Source: an uncultured Flavobacterium sp. (GTDB lineage Bacteria > Bacteroidota > Bacteroidia > Flavobacteriales > Flavobacteriaceae). From it: a stretch of DNA of 27,006 nt. Below the pieces are notes generated by a model. It did no database searches. It had not been told where the DNA came from and saw nothing but the letters and a program-made list of their open reading frames with translations. The stretch lies in assembly GCA_945957245.1 (NCBI GenBank), contig CAMFLD010000002.1:1-27006 (forward strand), given 5' to 3'. Every line of letters begins with the position of its first letter. Position 1 is the stretch's first letter. The translations under genes and the position numbers were made by a program. This document shows positions 8,239-15,891 of the stretch, one piece after another.

Positions 8239-8984
8239 GGATAAATAACCCTTCCCTGATATAATTGCTCAACCTGCACAACAGGTGGAACATTTTTCAG
8301 GACAATGTTTCCGGTGCTTACCATTTTCCCGGTGATGCTTTGCATCGGTTTAACAATCATATCATTGGAACCTCTATGATAAACATCCAGATTTTGTATC
8401 GTAAGGTTTTCGGCTTCAATCCTTCCGTCTCCAAAATAGAAATTAAAATGTGCCTCTGTAGCTGTTCCGCTCAGGTAATATCTTGAAACATTATTATTGG
8501 CTATATAAATGGAGCTTGTATTTACATTTATTATAAAGTCTCCGGTTCCGGCTCCTTTTTCACCATCACCATCTTTATCCATCGCTATCAAGCTCAATGA
8601 AGGAAAAGACAATACGCCATTGGAACTGATATTACGGTCGGTTTTAGAATACACTTCCTCCAGTGTAGGGGTGGTTACCAAAATTCTTATCCTCCCGTAG
8701 GAACGTACCCAGTTGCAGCTGGTTTCATCCTTAAAAATAAGCTGGTCGCCATTTTGCTGTACCTCAACATTATCAATAAAATTCTCCCCGGCCTCAACCT
8801 GAACCTTGTAATCTGTGCCTTGGGTAATCACCACTTCTATGCCACGGTACACTTTCAATTTCTTAAACGGCTGCACGGCAATATCCTTAGTAATGATAGC
8901 TCCCGTGCTTTCTACACAGTCACTTGGTTTTTCACAGGCATTGAATATCAAAAACAAAGCTATCAACGGTAAAAACTTTTTCAT
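8235..8984 (-). CDS. GIN-domain (DUF2807) lipoprotein
   Basis: A 249-residue protein. The start at 8984 gives a lipoprotein signal peptide (MKKFLPLIALFLIFNAC) with the lipobox cysteine at residue 17. A longer frame starting at 9020 would bury this signal and overlap the upstream gene, so it is rejected. The mature part has the repetitive beta-helix pattern of 'head GIN' domains: 'IAVQPFKKLKVYRGIEVVITQG' at the N-terminus and later strands such as IRILVTTPTLEEVYS. Such proteins are surface or periplasmic and of unknown function in Bacteroidota. It follows the PagL-like gene by 13 bp, probably in one operon, and its stop overlaps the gldA stop. Confidence 0.85.
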   Translation of the reverse strand: MKKFLPLIALFLIFNACEKPSDCVESTGAIITKDIAVQPFKKLKVYRGIEVVITQGTDYKVQVEAGENFIDNVEVQQNGDQLIFKDETSCNWVRSYGRIRILVTTPTLEEVYSKTDRNISSNGVLSFPSLSLIAMDKDGDGEKGAGTGDFIINVNTSSIYIANNNVSRYYLSGTATEAHFNFYFGDGRIEAENLTIQNLDVYHRGSNDMIVKPMQSITGKMVSTGNIVLKNVPPVVQVEQLYQGRVIYP

Positions 8985-8997
8985 AATCCTCTTCTTT

Positions 8998-10089
8998 TTA
9001 AATTCTGTAACCAATTCCAAATTCCAGTGCTTCGGCTAAAAACAAATGGGTTTTGATGGTAAAACCGCCAAAAATCTTTGGTGTAAAATAATATTTCAGC
9101 CCTAACCTGTCATAGATGACCGTGTCCTTTTTGAAAGGCTGATAAACGTAATAACCAACCTGAGCTTCAAGGGATATTTTATTTATAAGTAATTCATGTC
9201 CCACGAAAACCCCGACTCTTTTATAATCGGTATTGGCACTGACATTAAATTCGGGATACGCAATCGAATAATATTTAATATATTCTTTAACCGATTCTGT
9301 AAGAAACAATTCGGTTCCTAACTGCAATGCTGATTTACGATTCAGCCTTTTATCTGCATAAAAACCAATGTGATAAAAAGGATACTGACCACTGCCTATA
9401 ATAGGGCTTTCATTGATTCCGGTACGCAGTACAAAGTTGTAGTGAATCGGTTCATTTTTGAATGACTTTTTAACCAAAACGGTATCCGGCTGGCGTTTGA
9501 AATCACTTGAAAAATTATAATTGAGCCCTACATTCAATACATAGGTATTAATTCCGCTATTAGGCGATTTGACTCTTCCGTTTGAATAATGTGAGAATAA
9601 TAATCCGGCGTGGAATCCAATATTTTTGAACAGGTTCTGATTGTCATAAGCCAATCCAATATTGGTATTGTCCATGATACGGGTACCAAAGGCCTTATTT
9701 TTACTGTTGGTTTCTTTATCGTATGGATTTGTGGTGTAAGCAATTCCCTGAGAAAGTTTCAACTGCAAATGCCGGTTCAGGAAATAAAAATTGTACAGGG
9801 CACCCACAGAATAATTTTGCCCCAAAGGCTGGCTGTTAAAATCCTGATAAAGAAAAAACACTCCAAAATCCGGATAATTATAAGCCTGCTGCCATTCTTT
9901 TGACCCATCGGACCTTTTGTAAACACTAAGCCACAATGCTTCAGGATGACCATTAACCAAGTGATACATATCTTCAGTATGCGGCAGAATATTCCCTCTC
10001 AAAACAGCAGCTTCAACCGCAAAAGGATTTTGTTTTTGCCCAACAGCAGCCAAGGTAGACAATAAAATAAAACAGTAGATTTTCCTCAT
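8998..10089 (-). CDS. PagL-like lipid A deacylase / acyloxyacyl hydrolase family outer-membrane protein
   Basis: A 363-residue protein with a short signal peptide (MRKIYCFILLSTLAAVG) and alternating beta-strand pattern. The motif HYSNG (His167, Ser169, Asn170) followed by SPNSGIN matches the PagL HxSN active site, which removes the 3-O acyl chain from lipid A. PagL's catalytic Glu normally follows in 'GIE'; here that place is Asn181. The enzyme may be altered or use another acid. The protein is longer than PagL (about 150-170 aa), as is usual for Bacteroidota 'acyloxyacyl hydrolase' proteins. The leader upstream holds the hairpin repeat at 10157-10239. Confidence 0.8.
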   Translation of the reverse strand: MRKIYCFILLSTLAAVGQKQNPFAVEAAVLRGNILPHTEDMYHLVNGHPEALWLSVYKRSDGSKEWQQAYNYPDFGVFFLYQDFNSQPLGQNYSVGALYNFYFLNRHLQLKLSQGIAYTTNPYDKETNSKNKAFGTRIMDNTNIGLAYDNQNLFKNIGFHAGLLFSHYSNGRVKSPNSGINTYVLNVGLNYNFSSDFKRQPDTVLVKKSFKNEPIHYNFVLRTGINESPIIGSGQYPFYHIGFYADKRLNRKSALQLGTELFLTESVKEYIKYYSIAYPEFNVSANTDYKRVGVFVGHELLINKISLEAQVGYYVYQPFKKDTVIYDRLGLKYYFTPKIFGGFTIKTHLFLAEALEFGIGYRI

Positions 10090-10156
10090 CCTAAAAATTT
10101 AGTCCGCACAAATATAGCAGATTTGGTATTAAGAGGAAGATTCCGTTATTTTATTT

Positions 10157-10239
10157 TAGGAGCGAAGGGTTTGGGCAACTTTGTTATCCCTATTCCTGCT
10201 GTCCGTCTCGTCCTAAGACGAGACTACCATCAGGGCTAG
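10157..10239 (-). repeat. Dispersed intergenic hairpin repeat, copy 1 (flavo-1-like)
   Basis: This 83-base element matches the one at 15763-15846 in opposite orientation. The conserved ends are CTAG..CCC and GCTCCTA, around a stem of GTCTCGTC / GACGAGAC (10205-10212 with 10217-10224). Read from the CTAG end (minus strand) the outer pair is CCUG/CAGG where the other copy has CCCG/CGGG, a compensatory change. The pattern resembles the flavo-1 RNA motif of Flavobacteria from memory; I could not test that. It lies in the leader of the PagL-like gene. Confidence 0.65.
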
Positions 10240-10280
10240 TCGGGAATTGTCTTTTGGAAAATTTAATCTAAATTTGGCTT

Positions 10281-10532
10281 ATGGTAAAAAATGCATTTAT
10301 ATTCTACAGCTGTTTGATATTGATTTTAATATTATCCACAGTATCTCCAATTAAATTCGGATGGGGAATTTTGTGCTTAGCTTCTTTAATCGGAAATAGC
10401 ATTATTATTCAAAAAGCAATAAAACAGAAACCGCCTCAAAAGAACTTATTAATCATCATAAGCAGTCTATTTCTTTTACTCCCTCTATTTACGATTTTCC
10501 TGATAGTTATGCTAAGCGGTGTAACCTGCTAA
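10281..10532 (+). CDS. Small hydrophobic membrane protein, unknown function
   Basis: An 83-residue frame with two to three hydrophobic segments (about residues 5-20, 26-44 and 54-79) and a short basic stretch (KAIKQKPPQK). This is consistent with a small inner-membrane protein. It is placed alone between the PagL-like gene and metF. Its stop codon overlaps the convergent metF stop by three bases. There are no recognisable motifs. A TAAATTTG box lies only 4 nt before the ATG, too close to be this gene's promoter if the ATG is correct. I call it real because it fills the gap without overlapping other genes, but the support is modest. Confidence 0.5.
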   Translation: MVKNAFIFYSCLILILILSTVSPIKFGWGILCLASLIGNSIIIQKAIKQKPPQKNLLIIISSLFLLLPLFTIFLIVMLSGVTC

Positions 10533-11485
10533 AAAATAGTAGAAGCAATCGCTTTGATATTTCCGGCCTTACCCATAGAATAGTAATGTAACACCGGAAT
10601 CCCGGCTGCTACCAGTTCCTTGCTTTGCTGGATACACCATTCGATTCCAATCTGTTTTACCTCATCATTATCTTTAGCCTTGACTACTGCCATAATCAAA
10701 TCATCAGGCAGCTCCAGACTAAATCTATGTGGAATGAGATTCAATTGTTTTTTGGTAGCAATCGGTTTCAATCCGGGAATAATAGGAACCGTAATTCCGG
10801 CCGCACGTACTTTAGCAACATAATCAAAGTATTTCTGATTATCAAAAAACATTTGGGTAATAATATAATCCGCTCCGTTTTTGATTTTCTGTTTCAGGAA
10901 ATAAATATCGCTGTCCAAACTTGGAGCTTCCATGTGTTTTTCCGGATAACCTGCCACACCAATACAAAAGTCCGTTGATGCCGAATTTTTCAAATCCTCA
11001 TCCAGATAAATTCCATTATTCAGGTTATCAATTTGCTGAACCAGGTCGGTGGCATATTCATTACCGTCTTTTTCGGGTTTAAAGTAGGTTTCTGTTTTCA
11101 GTGCATCGCCCCGAAGTGCCACTACATTGTCAATTCCAAGAAAGTCCAGGTCAATCAAAAGGTTTTCTGTAGCTTCTTTGGTGAAACCGCCACATAAAAT
11201 ATGCGGAATGGCATCTACATTATATTTGTTTTGAATACCGGCGCAAATACCAACCGTCCCCGGGCGTTTTTTTACAATTTTCTTTTGCAGCAAACCGTTT
11301 GGAAGTTCTTTGTATTCATATTCCTCACGATGGTAAGTTACATCAATAAACGGTGGATTGAATTCCATCAACGGATCAATGCTGTCAAAAATAGACTGTA
11401 TGTTCTGGCCTTTTAAAGGCGGTAAAATCTCAAACGAAAACAAAGTTTTTCCGTTAGCTTTTTCTATATGTTCAGTTACTTTCAT
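10529..11485 (-). CDS. metF: 5,10-methylenetetrahydrofolate reductase
   Basis: A 318-residue FAD-dependent MTHFR TIM barrel. It reduces methylene-THF to methyl-THF, the methyl donor for MetH. Visible motifs are FSFEILPPLKGQ (16-27), DVTYHR, VALRGD and IPGLKPI. It is the last gene of the metH operon, starting about 50 bp after the metH C-half stop. The intervening gap carries a small hairpin and a GTTG-rich stretch (11494-11511). The length is normal for a single-domain bacterial MTHFR. Confidence 0.96.
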   Translation of the reverse strand: MKVTEHIEKANGKTLFSFEILPPLKGQNIQSIFDSIDPLMEFNPPFIDVTYHREEYEYKELPNGLLQKKIVKKRPGTVGICAGIQNKYNVDAIPHILCGGFTKEATENLLIDLDFLGIDNVVALRGDALKTETYFKPEKDGNEYATDLVQQIDNLNNGIYLDEDLKNSASTDFCIGVAGYPEKHMEAPSLDSDIYFLKQKIKNGADYIITQMFFDNQKYFDYVAKVRAAGITVPIIPGLKPIATKKQLNLIPHRFSLELPDDLIMAVVKAKDNDEVKQIGIEWCIQQSKELVAAGIPVLHYYSMGKAGNIKAIASTIF

Positions 11486-11493
11486 TTTATTTC

Positions 11494-11511
11494 GTTGTTG
11501 TTAGTTGTTGG
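11494..11511 (+). repeat. Partial copy of the GTTG heptamer repeat
   Basis: This stretch shares TGTTAGTTGTTGG (11499-11511) with both arms of the inverted repeat that flanks the four-helix-bundle gene at 14261-14281 and 14690-14717. It lies between metH C-half and metF. Confidence 0.55.
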
Positions 11512-11537
11512 ATTTTACCAACTATCGGTAACTATTA

Positions 11538-14306
11538 TTAATCTGCAATATTCGGACTCAGCCATCTTGAAGCCGTCTCCACCGAAACATTCCTTCTTTT
11601 GGCATAATCCTCAACTTGATCTTTTTTAATTTTACCTAAACCAAAATACTTGCTTTCCGGATTAGCAAAATAGTATCCTGAAACCGATGCTGCCGGCCAC
11701 ATTGCCATACTTTCGGTCAGTTTTACTCCAATTTCATTTTCTACATCCAATAATTTCCAAATGGTAGGTTTCTCCAAATGGTCAGGACACGCAGGATAAC
11801 CTGGAGCCGGACGGATGCCTTTATATTCTTCATCAATCATATCCTGGTTTGACAGCTCCTCATCCGAAGCATAACCCCAGATTTCTTTCCTCACCTTCAG
11901 ATGCAGGTATTCCGCAAACGCTTCGGCTAATCGGTCTCCAAGTGCCTTCACTAAAATCGAATTGTAATCGTCCAGTTGTTTTTCAAATTCAGCTGCTTTT
12001 TCATCTACTCCAAAACCGGTAGTTACACAGAAACAGCCTATATAATCCTGCTTACCACTTTCCTTTGGCGCAATAAAATCAGCTAAGGCTATATTAGGTG
12101 CACCTGCCGTTTTCTGAGATTGTTGACGCAGCGTTAAGAAAGTTGTCGGTTGTTGGAAGTCAGTTGCCGGTATAACTTCGATATCATCGTCATTTATGGT
12201 ATTGGCCGGAAAGATTCCCAGAATGCCTTTTGCGGTCAGCCATTTTTCAGCAATAATCTGATTCAACATTTTCTGCGCATCGGCAAACAAAGCTGTCGCC
12301 TGTTCTCCCACAACTTCGTCTGTCAAAATCGCCGGATATTTGCCATAGAGTTCCCACGAACTGAAAAACGGTGTCCAGTCAATGAAGTCGACCAGTTCCG
12401 AAAGTTCGACTTCAACAGTTTTTGTACCTGTAAAATTGGGTATTGGAGCTTCAAAACTATTCCAATCCAACTGTAGTTTGTTCTTTCTGGCCTCTTCAAT
12501 AGACAAATAGTTTTTGTCCCGGCTCCTGCTTAAATAACCTTCCCGAAGTTTATCGTATTCTTCACGGATTGTTTTGGCGTAATTACGTTTTGTCTCGGCC
12601 TGGAGCAGGTTGCTTGCTACCGTTACCGCCCGCGAGGCATCGTTAACGTGAACAACTGTCTCCTTATATTCCGGCGCTATTTTTACAGCAGTATGGGCTC
12701 TTGAAGTAGTTGCACCACCTATCATGATTGGAATTTTGATATTGAGCTTATCCATTTCTTTGGCCAGGTACACCATTTCATCCAACGAAGGCGTAATCAA
12801 TCCGCTCAACCCGATTATATCCACATTTTCCTTTACCGCAGCATCGATAATCTTTTCCGGCGGCACCATGACACCTAAATCGATTATTTCAAAATTATTA
12901 CAGCCTAAAACTACAGACACGATATTTTTACCTATATCGTGCACATCGCCTTTTACGGTTGCCATAAGGACTTTTCCTGCTGATGATGATTTTCCGTCTT
13001 TTTGCGCTTCGATAAATGGTAATAGATAAGCTACTGCTTTCTTCATCACACGCGCCGACTTTACTACCTGAGGCAAAAACATTTTACCGCTTCCGAATAA
13101 ATCACCCACGACATTCATACCATTCATCAGATGGTTTTCGATTACTTCTATCGGGCGTTTAACACTTTGGCGTGCTTCTTCAACATCAATCTCGATAAAT
13201 TCATCTATTCCCTTGACTAAAGAATGGGTCAATCGTTCCTGAACGGAGCCGTTACGCCATTCCTGTACCGCTTTTTCATTGGATTTACTTTCGCCTTTAT
13301 AGCTTTCTGCCAATTCCAACAATCTTTCGGTGGCATCCTCTCTCCTGTTGAGTAAAACATCTTCCACATGCTCCAAAAGAACAGGGTCGATTTCATCATA
13401 AACCTCCAGCATTTCAGGATTTACTATTCCCATTGTCATTCCGTTTTTGATGGCATGATACAGAAAAGCTGAGTGCATGGCTTCACGTACTTTATCATTT
13501 CCTCTAAAGGAGAATGAGACATTGCTCACGCCACCTGAAACTCCGGCATAAGGAAGATTTTCCCGAATCCATTTTGTAGCATTGAAAAAATCCAATGCGT
13601 TTAGTTTATGTTCTTCCATTCCGGTGGCAACCGGGAAAATATTAGGATCGAAAATAATGTCTTCGGGAGCAAAATGTACTTCATTGACTAAAATATCATA
13701 GCTTCTTTTGCAGATTTCGATACGTCTTTCATAATTATCGGCCTGTCCGACTTCGTCAAAAGCCATTACGATTACCGCAGCACCATATCGTTTGATTAAT
13801 CTGGCATGGTGTACAAAGGCTTCTTTTCCTTCTTTTAAGGAAATTGAGTTTACGATTCCTTTTCCCTGAACAACTTTGAGTCCGGCCTCTATAATTTCCC
13901 ATTTGGAACTGTCAATCATGATGGGCACTCTGGCGATATCGGGTTCGGCAGCTATAAGATTTAGGAATTTGGTCATCGCATATACGCCATCGAGCATTCC
14001 TTCATCCATATTAATGTCGATGATTTGGGCTCCTCCTTCAACCTGATTTCTTGCTATATCAAGTGCTTCTTCATATTTTTCTTCTTTGATTAACCGCAGA
14101 AACTTTCGGGAACCGGTTACATTGGTACGCTCCCCAACATTAATGAAATTGGATTCTGGAGTGACTATCAAGGGCTCCAGACCTGATAGTTTTAAATATC
14201 GGGTTGCGGGTTGTTGGTTGTCGGTTGCCGGTTGCTGGTTGTTGGTTGCCAGTTGTTGGTTGTTAGTTGTTGGTTGTCGGTTGCTTGGTATATTATTTAT
14301 GCTCAT
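11538..14306 (-). CDS. metH: Methionine synthase, C-terminal part (pterin, cobalamin and reactivation domains)
   Basis: A 922-residue protein carrying everything of cobalamin-dependent MetH except the homocysteine domain. It has a methyl-THF-binding domain (GERTNVTG near 58-65, MIDSSKWE), a B12 cap (GDLFGSGKMFLPQVVKSAR) and a cobalamin domain with GDVHDIG (His456 is the lower cobalt ligand). The C-terminal SAM-dependent reactivation domain contains RPAPGYPACPDH. It works with the separate homocysteine half encoded upstream. The start at 14306 is chosen because its ATG overlaps the stop of the four-helix-bundle gene (ATGA). A longer frame from 14354 overlaps that gene. Residues about 8-36 are an odd Asn/Gln/Pro/Ala/Thr tract with a 7-residue period (NNQQPAT), encoded by a heptanucleotide repeat, before the conserved YLKLSGLEPLIV. 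Confidence 0.95.
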   Translation of the reverse strand: MSINNIPSNRQPTTNNQQLATNNQQPATDNQQPATRYLKLSGLEPLIVTPESNFINVGERTNVTGSRKFLRLIKEEKYEEALDIARNQVEGGAQIIDINMDEGMLDGVYAMTKFLNLIAAEPDIARVPIMIDSSKWEIIEAGLKVVQGKGIVNSISLKEGKEAFVHHARLIKRYGAAVIVMAFDEVGQADNYERRIEICKRSYDILVNEVHFAPEDIIFDPNIFPVATGMEEHKLNALDFFNATKWIRENLPYAGVSGGVSNVSFSFRGNDKVREAMHSAFLYHAIKNGMTMGIVNPEMLEVYDEIDPVLLEHVEDVLLNRREDATERLLELAESYKGESKSNEKAVQEWRNGSVQERLTHSLVKGIDEFIEIDVEEARQSVKRPIEVIENHLMNGMNVVGDLFGSGKMFLPQVVKSARVMKKAVAYLLPFIEAQKDGKSSSAGKVLMATVKGDVHDIGKNIVSVVLGCNNFEIIDLGVMVPPEKIIDAAVKENVDIIGLSGLITPSLDEMVYLAKEMDKLNIKIPIMIGGATTSRAHTAVKIAPEYKETVVHVNDASRAVTVASNLLQAETKRNYAKTIREEYDKLREGYLSRSRDKNYLSIEEARKNKLQLDWNSFEAPIPNFTGTKTVEVELSELVDFIDWTPFFSSWELYGKYPAILTDEVVGEQATALFADAQKMLNQIIAEKWLTAKGILGIFPANTINDDDIEVIPATDFQQPTTFLTLRQQSQKTAGAPNIALADFIAPKESGKQDYIGCFCVTTGFGVDEKAAEFEKQLDDYNSILVKALGDRLAEAFAEYLHLKVRKEIWGYASDEELSNQDMIDEEYKGIRPAPGYPACPDHLEKPTIWKLLDVENEIGVKLTESMAMWPAASVSGYYFANPESKYFGLGKIKKDQVEDYAKRRNVSVETASRWLSPNIAD
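14203..14286 (+). repeat. Degenerate heptanucleotide tandem repeat (GTTGNNR, 12 units)
   Basis: Twelve 7-base units starting GTTG run without interruption (GTTGCGG, GTTGTTG, GTTGTCG, GTTGCCG and so on). On the minus strand they encode the NNQQPAT-like N-terminus of the MetH C-half. A shorter set of three units is found in inverted orientation at 14692-14712, on the other side of the four-helix-bundle gene. Confidence 0.95.
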
Positions 14307-14717
14307 GATAATTTCCTGTAATAATTGATAAAGCCATTCAACAATCGTTTGCAACTTTGAATAACATGGTGAGTAATATCAAATTGCTCTTTCGTAATAT
14401 ATTCCTGATCTAAAGCCACGAAACACTGGGTTTCCAACTCATATAATGACCCACGTGAGATGTGTAAAAAATTTATAGTATCTTTTGATGTCCGTCTTCC
14501 ACATCCTTCAGCAATATTTGATGAAACAGATACAGCCGCCCTTCTCATTTGGTTTGTTAATCCAAATTGCTCTTCTTTTGGAAGCACTTTCGTTAATCCA
14601 TAAATATTATTTGTAAGCTTTCTGCTTTCCTGCCAAACCTCTAAATCCGTATAATCTTTATTCATAAATTTATAATCACTTTTAAAACCACCGACAACCA
14701 TCAACCAACAACTAACA
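14261..14717. mobile_element. Putative IVS-like cassette: four-helix-bundle gene inside inverted repeats
   Basis: The left arm, 14261-14281 (21 nt), is the reverse complement of the right arm, 14690-14717, except for one extra 7-nt heptamer unit in the right arm. The outer 16 nt (TGTTAGTTGTTGGTTG) are perfect. The 408 bp between the arms hold only the S23-like gene. The right arm also supplies the last codons of the metH N-half (VLVVG stop) and the left arm lies in the N-terminus of the C-half. No target-site duplication is visible. Whether it is mobile is inference. Confidence 0.5.
14303..14665 (-). CDS. Four-helix-bundle protein (S23 / 23S rRNA intervening-sequence protein family)
   Basis: A 120-residue protein starting at MNKDYTDLEVWQESRKL. 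It has the family hallmarks: DLEVWQ near the N-terminus, the R(R)AAVSVSSNIAEG motif around residues 55-68, and the SLYELETQ motif. The fold is an up-down four-helix bundle, known from ORFs in 23S rRNA intervening sequences and related to the Avd accessory protein of diversity-generating retroelements. The biochemical role is not established; the family forms basic oligomers that may bind nucleic acid. A start at 14704 is possible but adds a non-conserved, repeat-derived N-terminus. Its stop overlaps the metH C-half ATG (ATGA). It splits the metH pair and lies inside inverted repeats. Confidence 0.9.
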   Translation of the reverse strand: MNKDYTDLEVWQESRKLTNNIYGLTKVLPKEEQFGLTNQMRRAAVSVSSNIAEGCGRRTSKDTINFLHISRGSLYELETQCFVALDQEYITKEQFDITHHVIQSCKRLLNGFINYYRKLS

Positions 14718-15690
14718 CTTTTCGCGGAGCAAATTCTGCTGCCACCTCTGCGATAGCTTTGATGTGTTCGGGTGTTGTGCCACAGCAGCCTCCTATTATA
14801 TTAATTAAATTATCCTGCAAATATTCTCTGATTAATGCCTGCATTTCGGCAGGTGTCTGGTCGTATTGTCCAAAAGCATTAGGTAATCCGGCATTGGGAT
14901 GGGCGGAAATATTTAGTTGTGTATTATGGGCTAATCTTTTTAAATAAGGTTTCAGTTGGTCAGCTCCTAAAGCGCAATTGAATCCAACGCTTAATAAATC
15001 GATATGCTGTATTGAGATTAGGAATGCCTCTACGGTTTGTCCTGAAAGGGTTCTTCCCGAAGCATCGGTAATGGTTCCTGAAACCATCACGGGAATATTG
15101 AGGCTGCGTTCTTCCTTAACTTCTTCAATAGCAAAAAGTGCTGCTTTGGCATTCAGTGTATCGAAAATTGTTTCCACTAAAAGTACGTCTACTCCTCCAT
15201 CAATCAGGGCTTCTACCTGCTGTTTGTAGGCGATGCGCAAATCATCGAAAGTCACGGCTCTGAATCCCGGGTCGTTTACATCGGGAGACATGGATGCGGT
15301 ACGGTTGGTTGGTCCAATGGAACCTGCTACGAAACGTGGTCTGTCGGTGAACTCATCTGCTACTTCCCTTGCAATTTTAGCGGATTGGTAATTGAGTTCA
15401 TAGACTAAATCTTCCATGTGGTAATCGGCCATTCCTATTGTGGTTCCGGAAAAGGTATTGGTTTCTACAATATCTGCTCCGGCTTCGAAATAAAGGCGGT
15501 GTACTGCTTTTACGGCCTCTGGCTGCGTGATAGAAAGCAAGTCGTTATTTCCCTTCAACGGATGTGGGAAGTCCTTGAATCGTTCTCCACGGAAATCTTC
15601 TTCGGAAAAATTATTACGTTGCAACATGGTTCCCATGGCTCCATCGAGCACCAGGATTCGGTTTTGGATGGCTTCCTGAATCTTAGACAT
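14701..15690 (-). CDS. metH: Methionine synthase, homocysteine-binding part
   Basis: A 329-residue homocysteine S-methyltransferase domain, the N-terminal module of MetH. The zinc ligands are visible: Cys239 in GFNCALG and Cys302-Cys303 in GGCCGTTPEH. The N-terminus (LDGAMGTMLQ) is typical. In flavobacteria MetH is commonly encoded as two adjacent genes, so the split itself is not a mutation. Unusually, a four-helix-bundle gene lies between the halves here. The last codons (KVLVVG) fall in the GTTG repeat, so the C-terminus has probably been altered by the insertion. It is first in the operon behind a SAM-I riboswitch. Confidence 0.95.
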   Translation of the reverse strand: MSKIQEAIQNRILVLDGAMGTMLQRNNFSEEDFRGERFKDFPHPLKGNNDLLSITQPEAVKAVHRLYFEAGADIVETNTFSGTTIGMADYHMEDLVYELNYQSAKIAREVADEFTDRPRFVAGSIGPTNRTASMSPDVNDPGFRAVTFDDLRIAYKQQVEALIDGGVDVLLVETIFDTLNAKAALFAIEEVKEERSLNIPVMVSGTITDASGRTLSGQTVEAFLISIQHIDLLSVGFNCALGADQLKPYLKRLAHNTQLNISAHPNAGLPNAFGQYDQTPAEMQALIREYLQDNLINIIGGCCGTTPEHIKAIAEVAAEFAPRKVLVVG

Positions 15691-15762
15691 ATTTATGAAT
15701 TATCCGTTATTAGCTGCCGACTATAATTCCGTCCGACAACAAAAAATCAATACATTTATTAA

Positions 15763-15846
15763 CTAGCCCCGATTGCAGTCTCGTCCTGAGACGAGGCGTA
15801 AAGCGGGAATATGGATTGCAAACAATGCGCAAACCATTCGCTCCTA
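15763..15846 (+). repeat. Dispersed intergenic hairpin repeat, copy 2 (flavo-1-like)
   Basis: Copy of the 10157-10239 element, here with the CTAGCCCCGAT end on the plus strand. The stem is 15778-15785 with 15790-15797. On the plus strand all eight pairs form (one G-U), while on the minus strand one becomes a C-A mismatch. This suggests the functional RNA is read in the plus direction, antisense to the metH leader in which it lies. Outer pair CCCG/CGGG. Confidence 0.65.
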
Positions 15847-15891
15847 AAAATTATATGTGTTATCCTGAAAGTCAGAGAGAATTTCTCTTAC

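Noticed and set aside
8984..9020. Longer start of the GIN-domain lipoprotein at 9020
   Set aside because: It would overlap the upstream gene and hide the lipoprotein signal peptide.
14203..14286. CRISPR-like array or phage repeat
   Set aside because: The repeat unit is 7 nt with no spacers and is in frame inside MetH; it is a simple tandem repeat.
11538..15690. metH broken by frameshift or insertion (pseudogene)
   Set aside because: Both halves are complete at their domain borders, and flavobacteria commonly encode MetH as two genes; only the inserted S23 gene is unusual.
15780..15795. Hairpin CTCGTC/GACGAG as terminator of the SAM-I leader
   Set aside because: No T-run follows on the minus strand, and it belongs to the intergenic repeat.
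15769..15837. Small ORF in the metH leader (ATG at 15833, minus), preceded by AGGAG
   Set aside because: It lies wholly within the dispersed hairpin repeat, has few Met codons and no terminator after it; the repeat explains the sequence.
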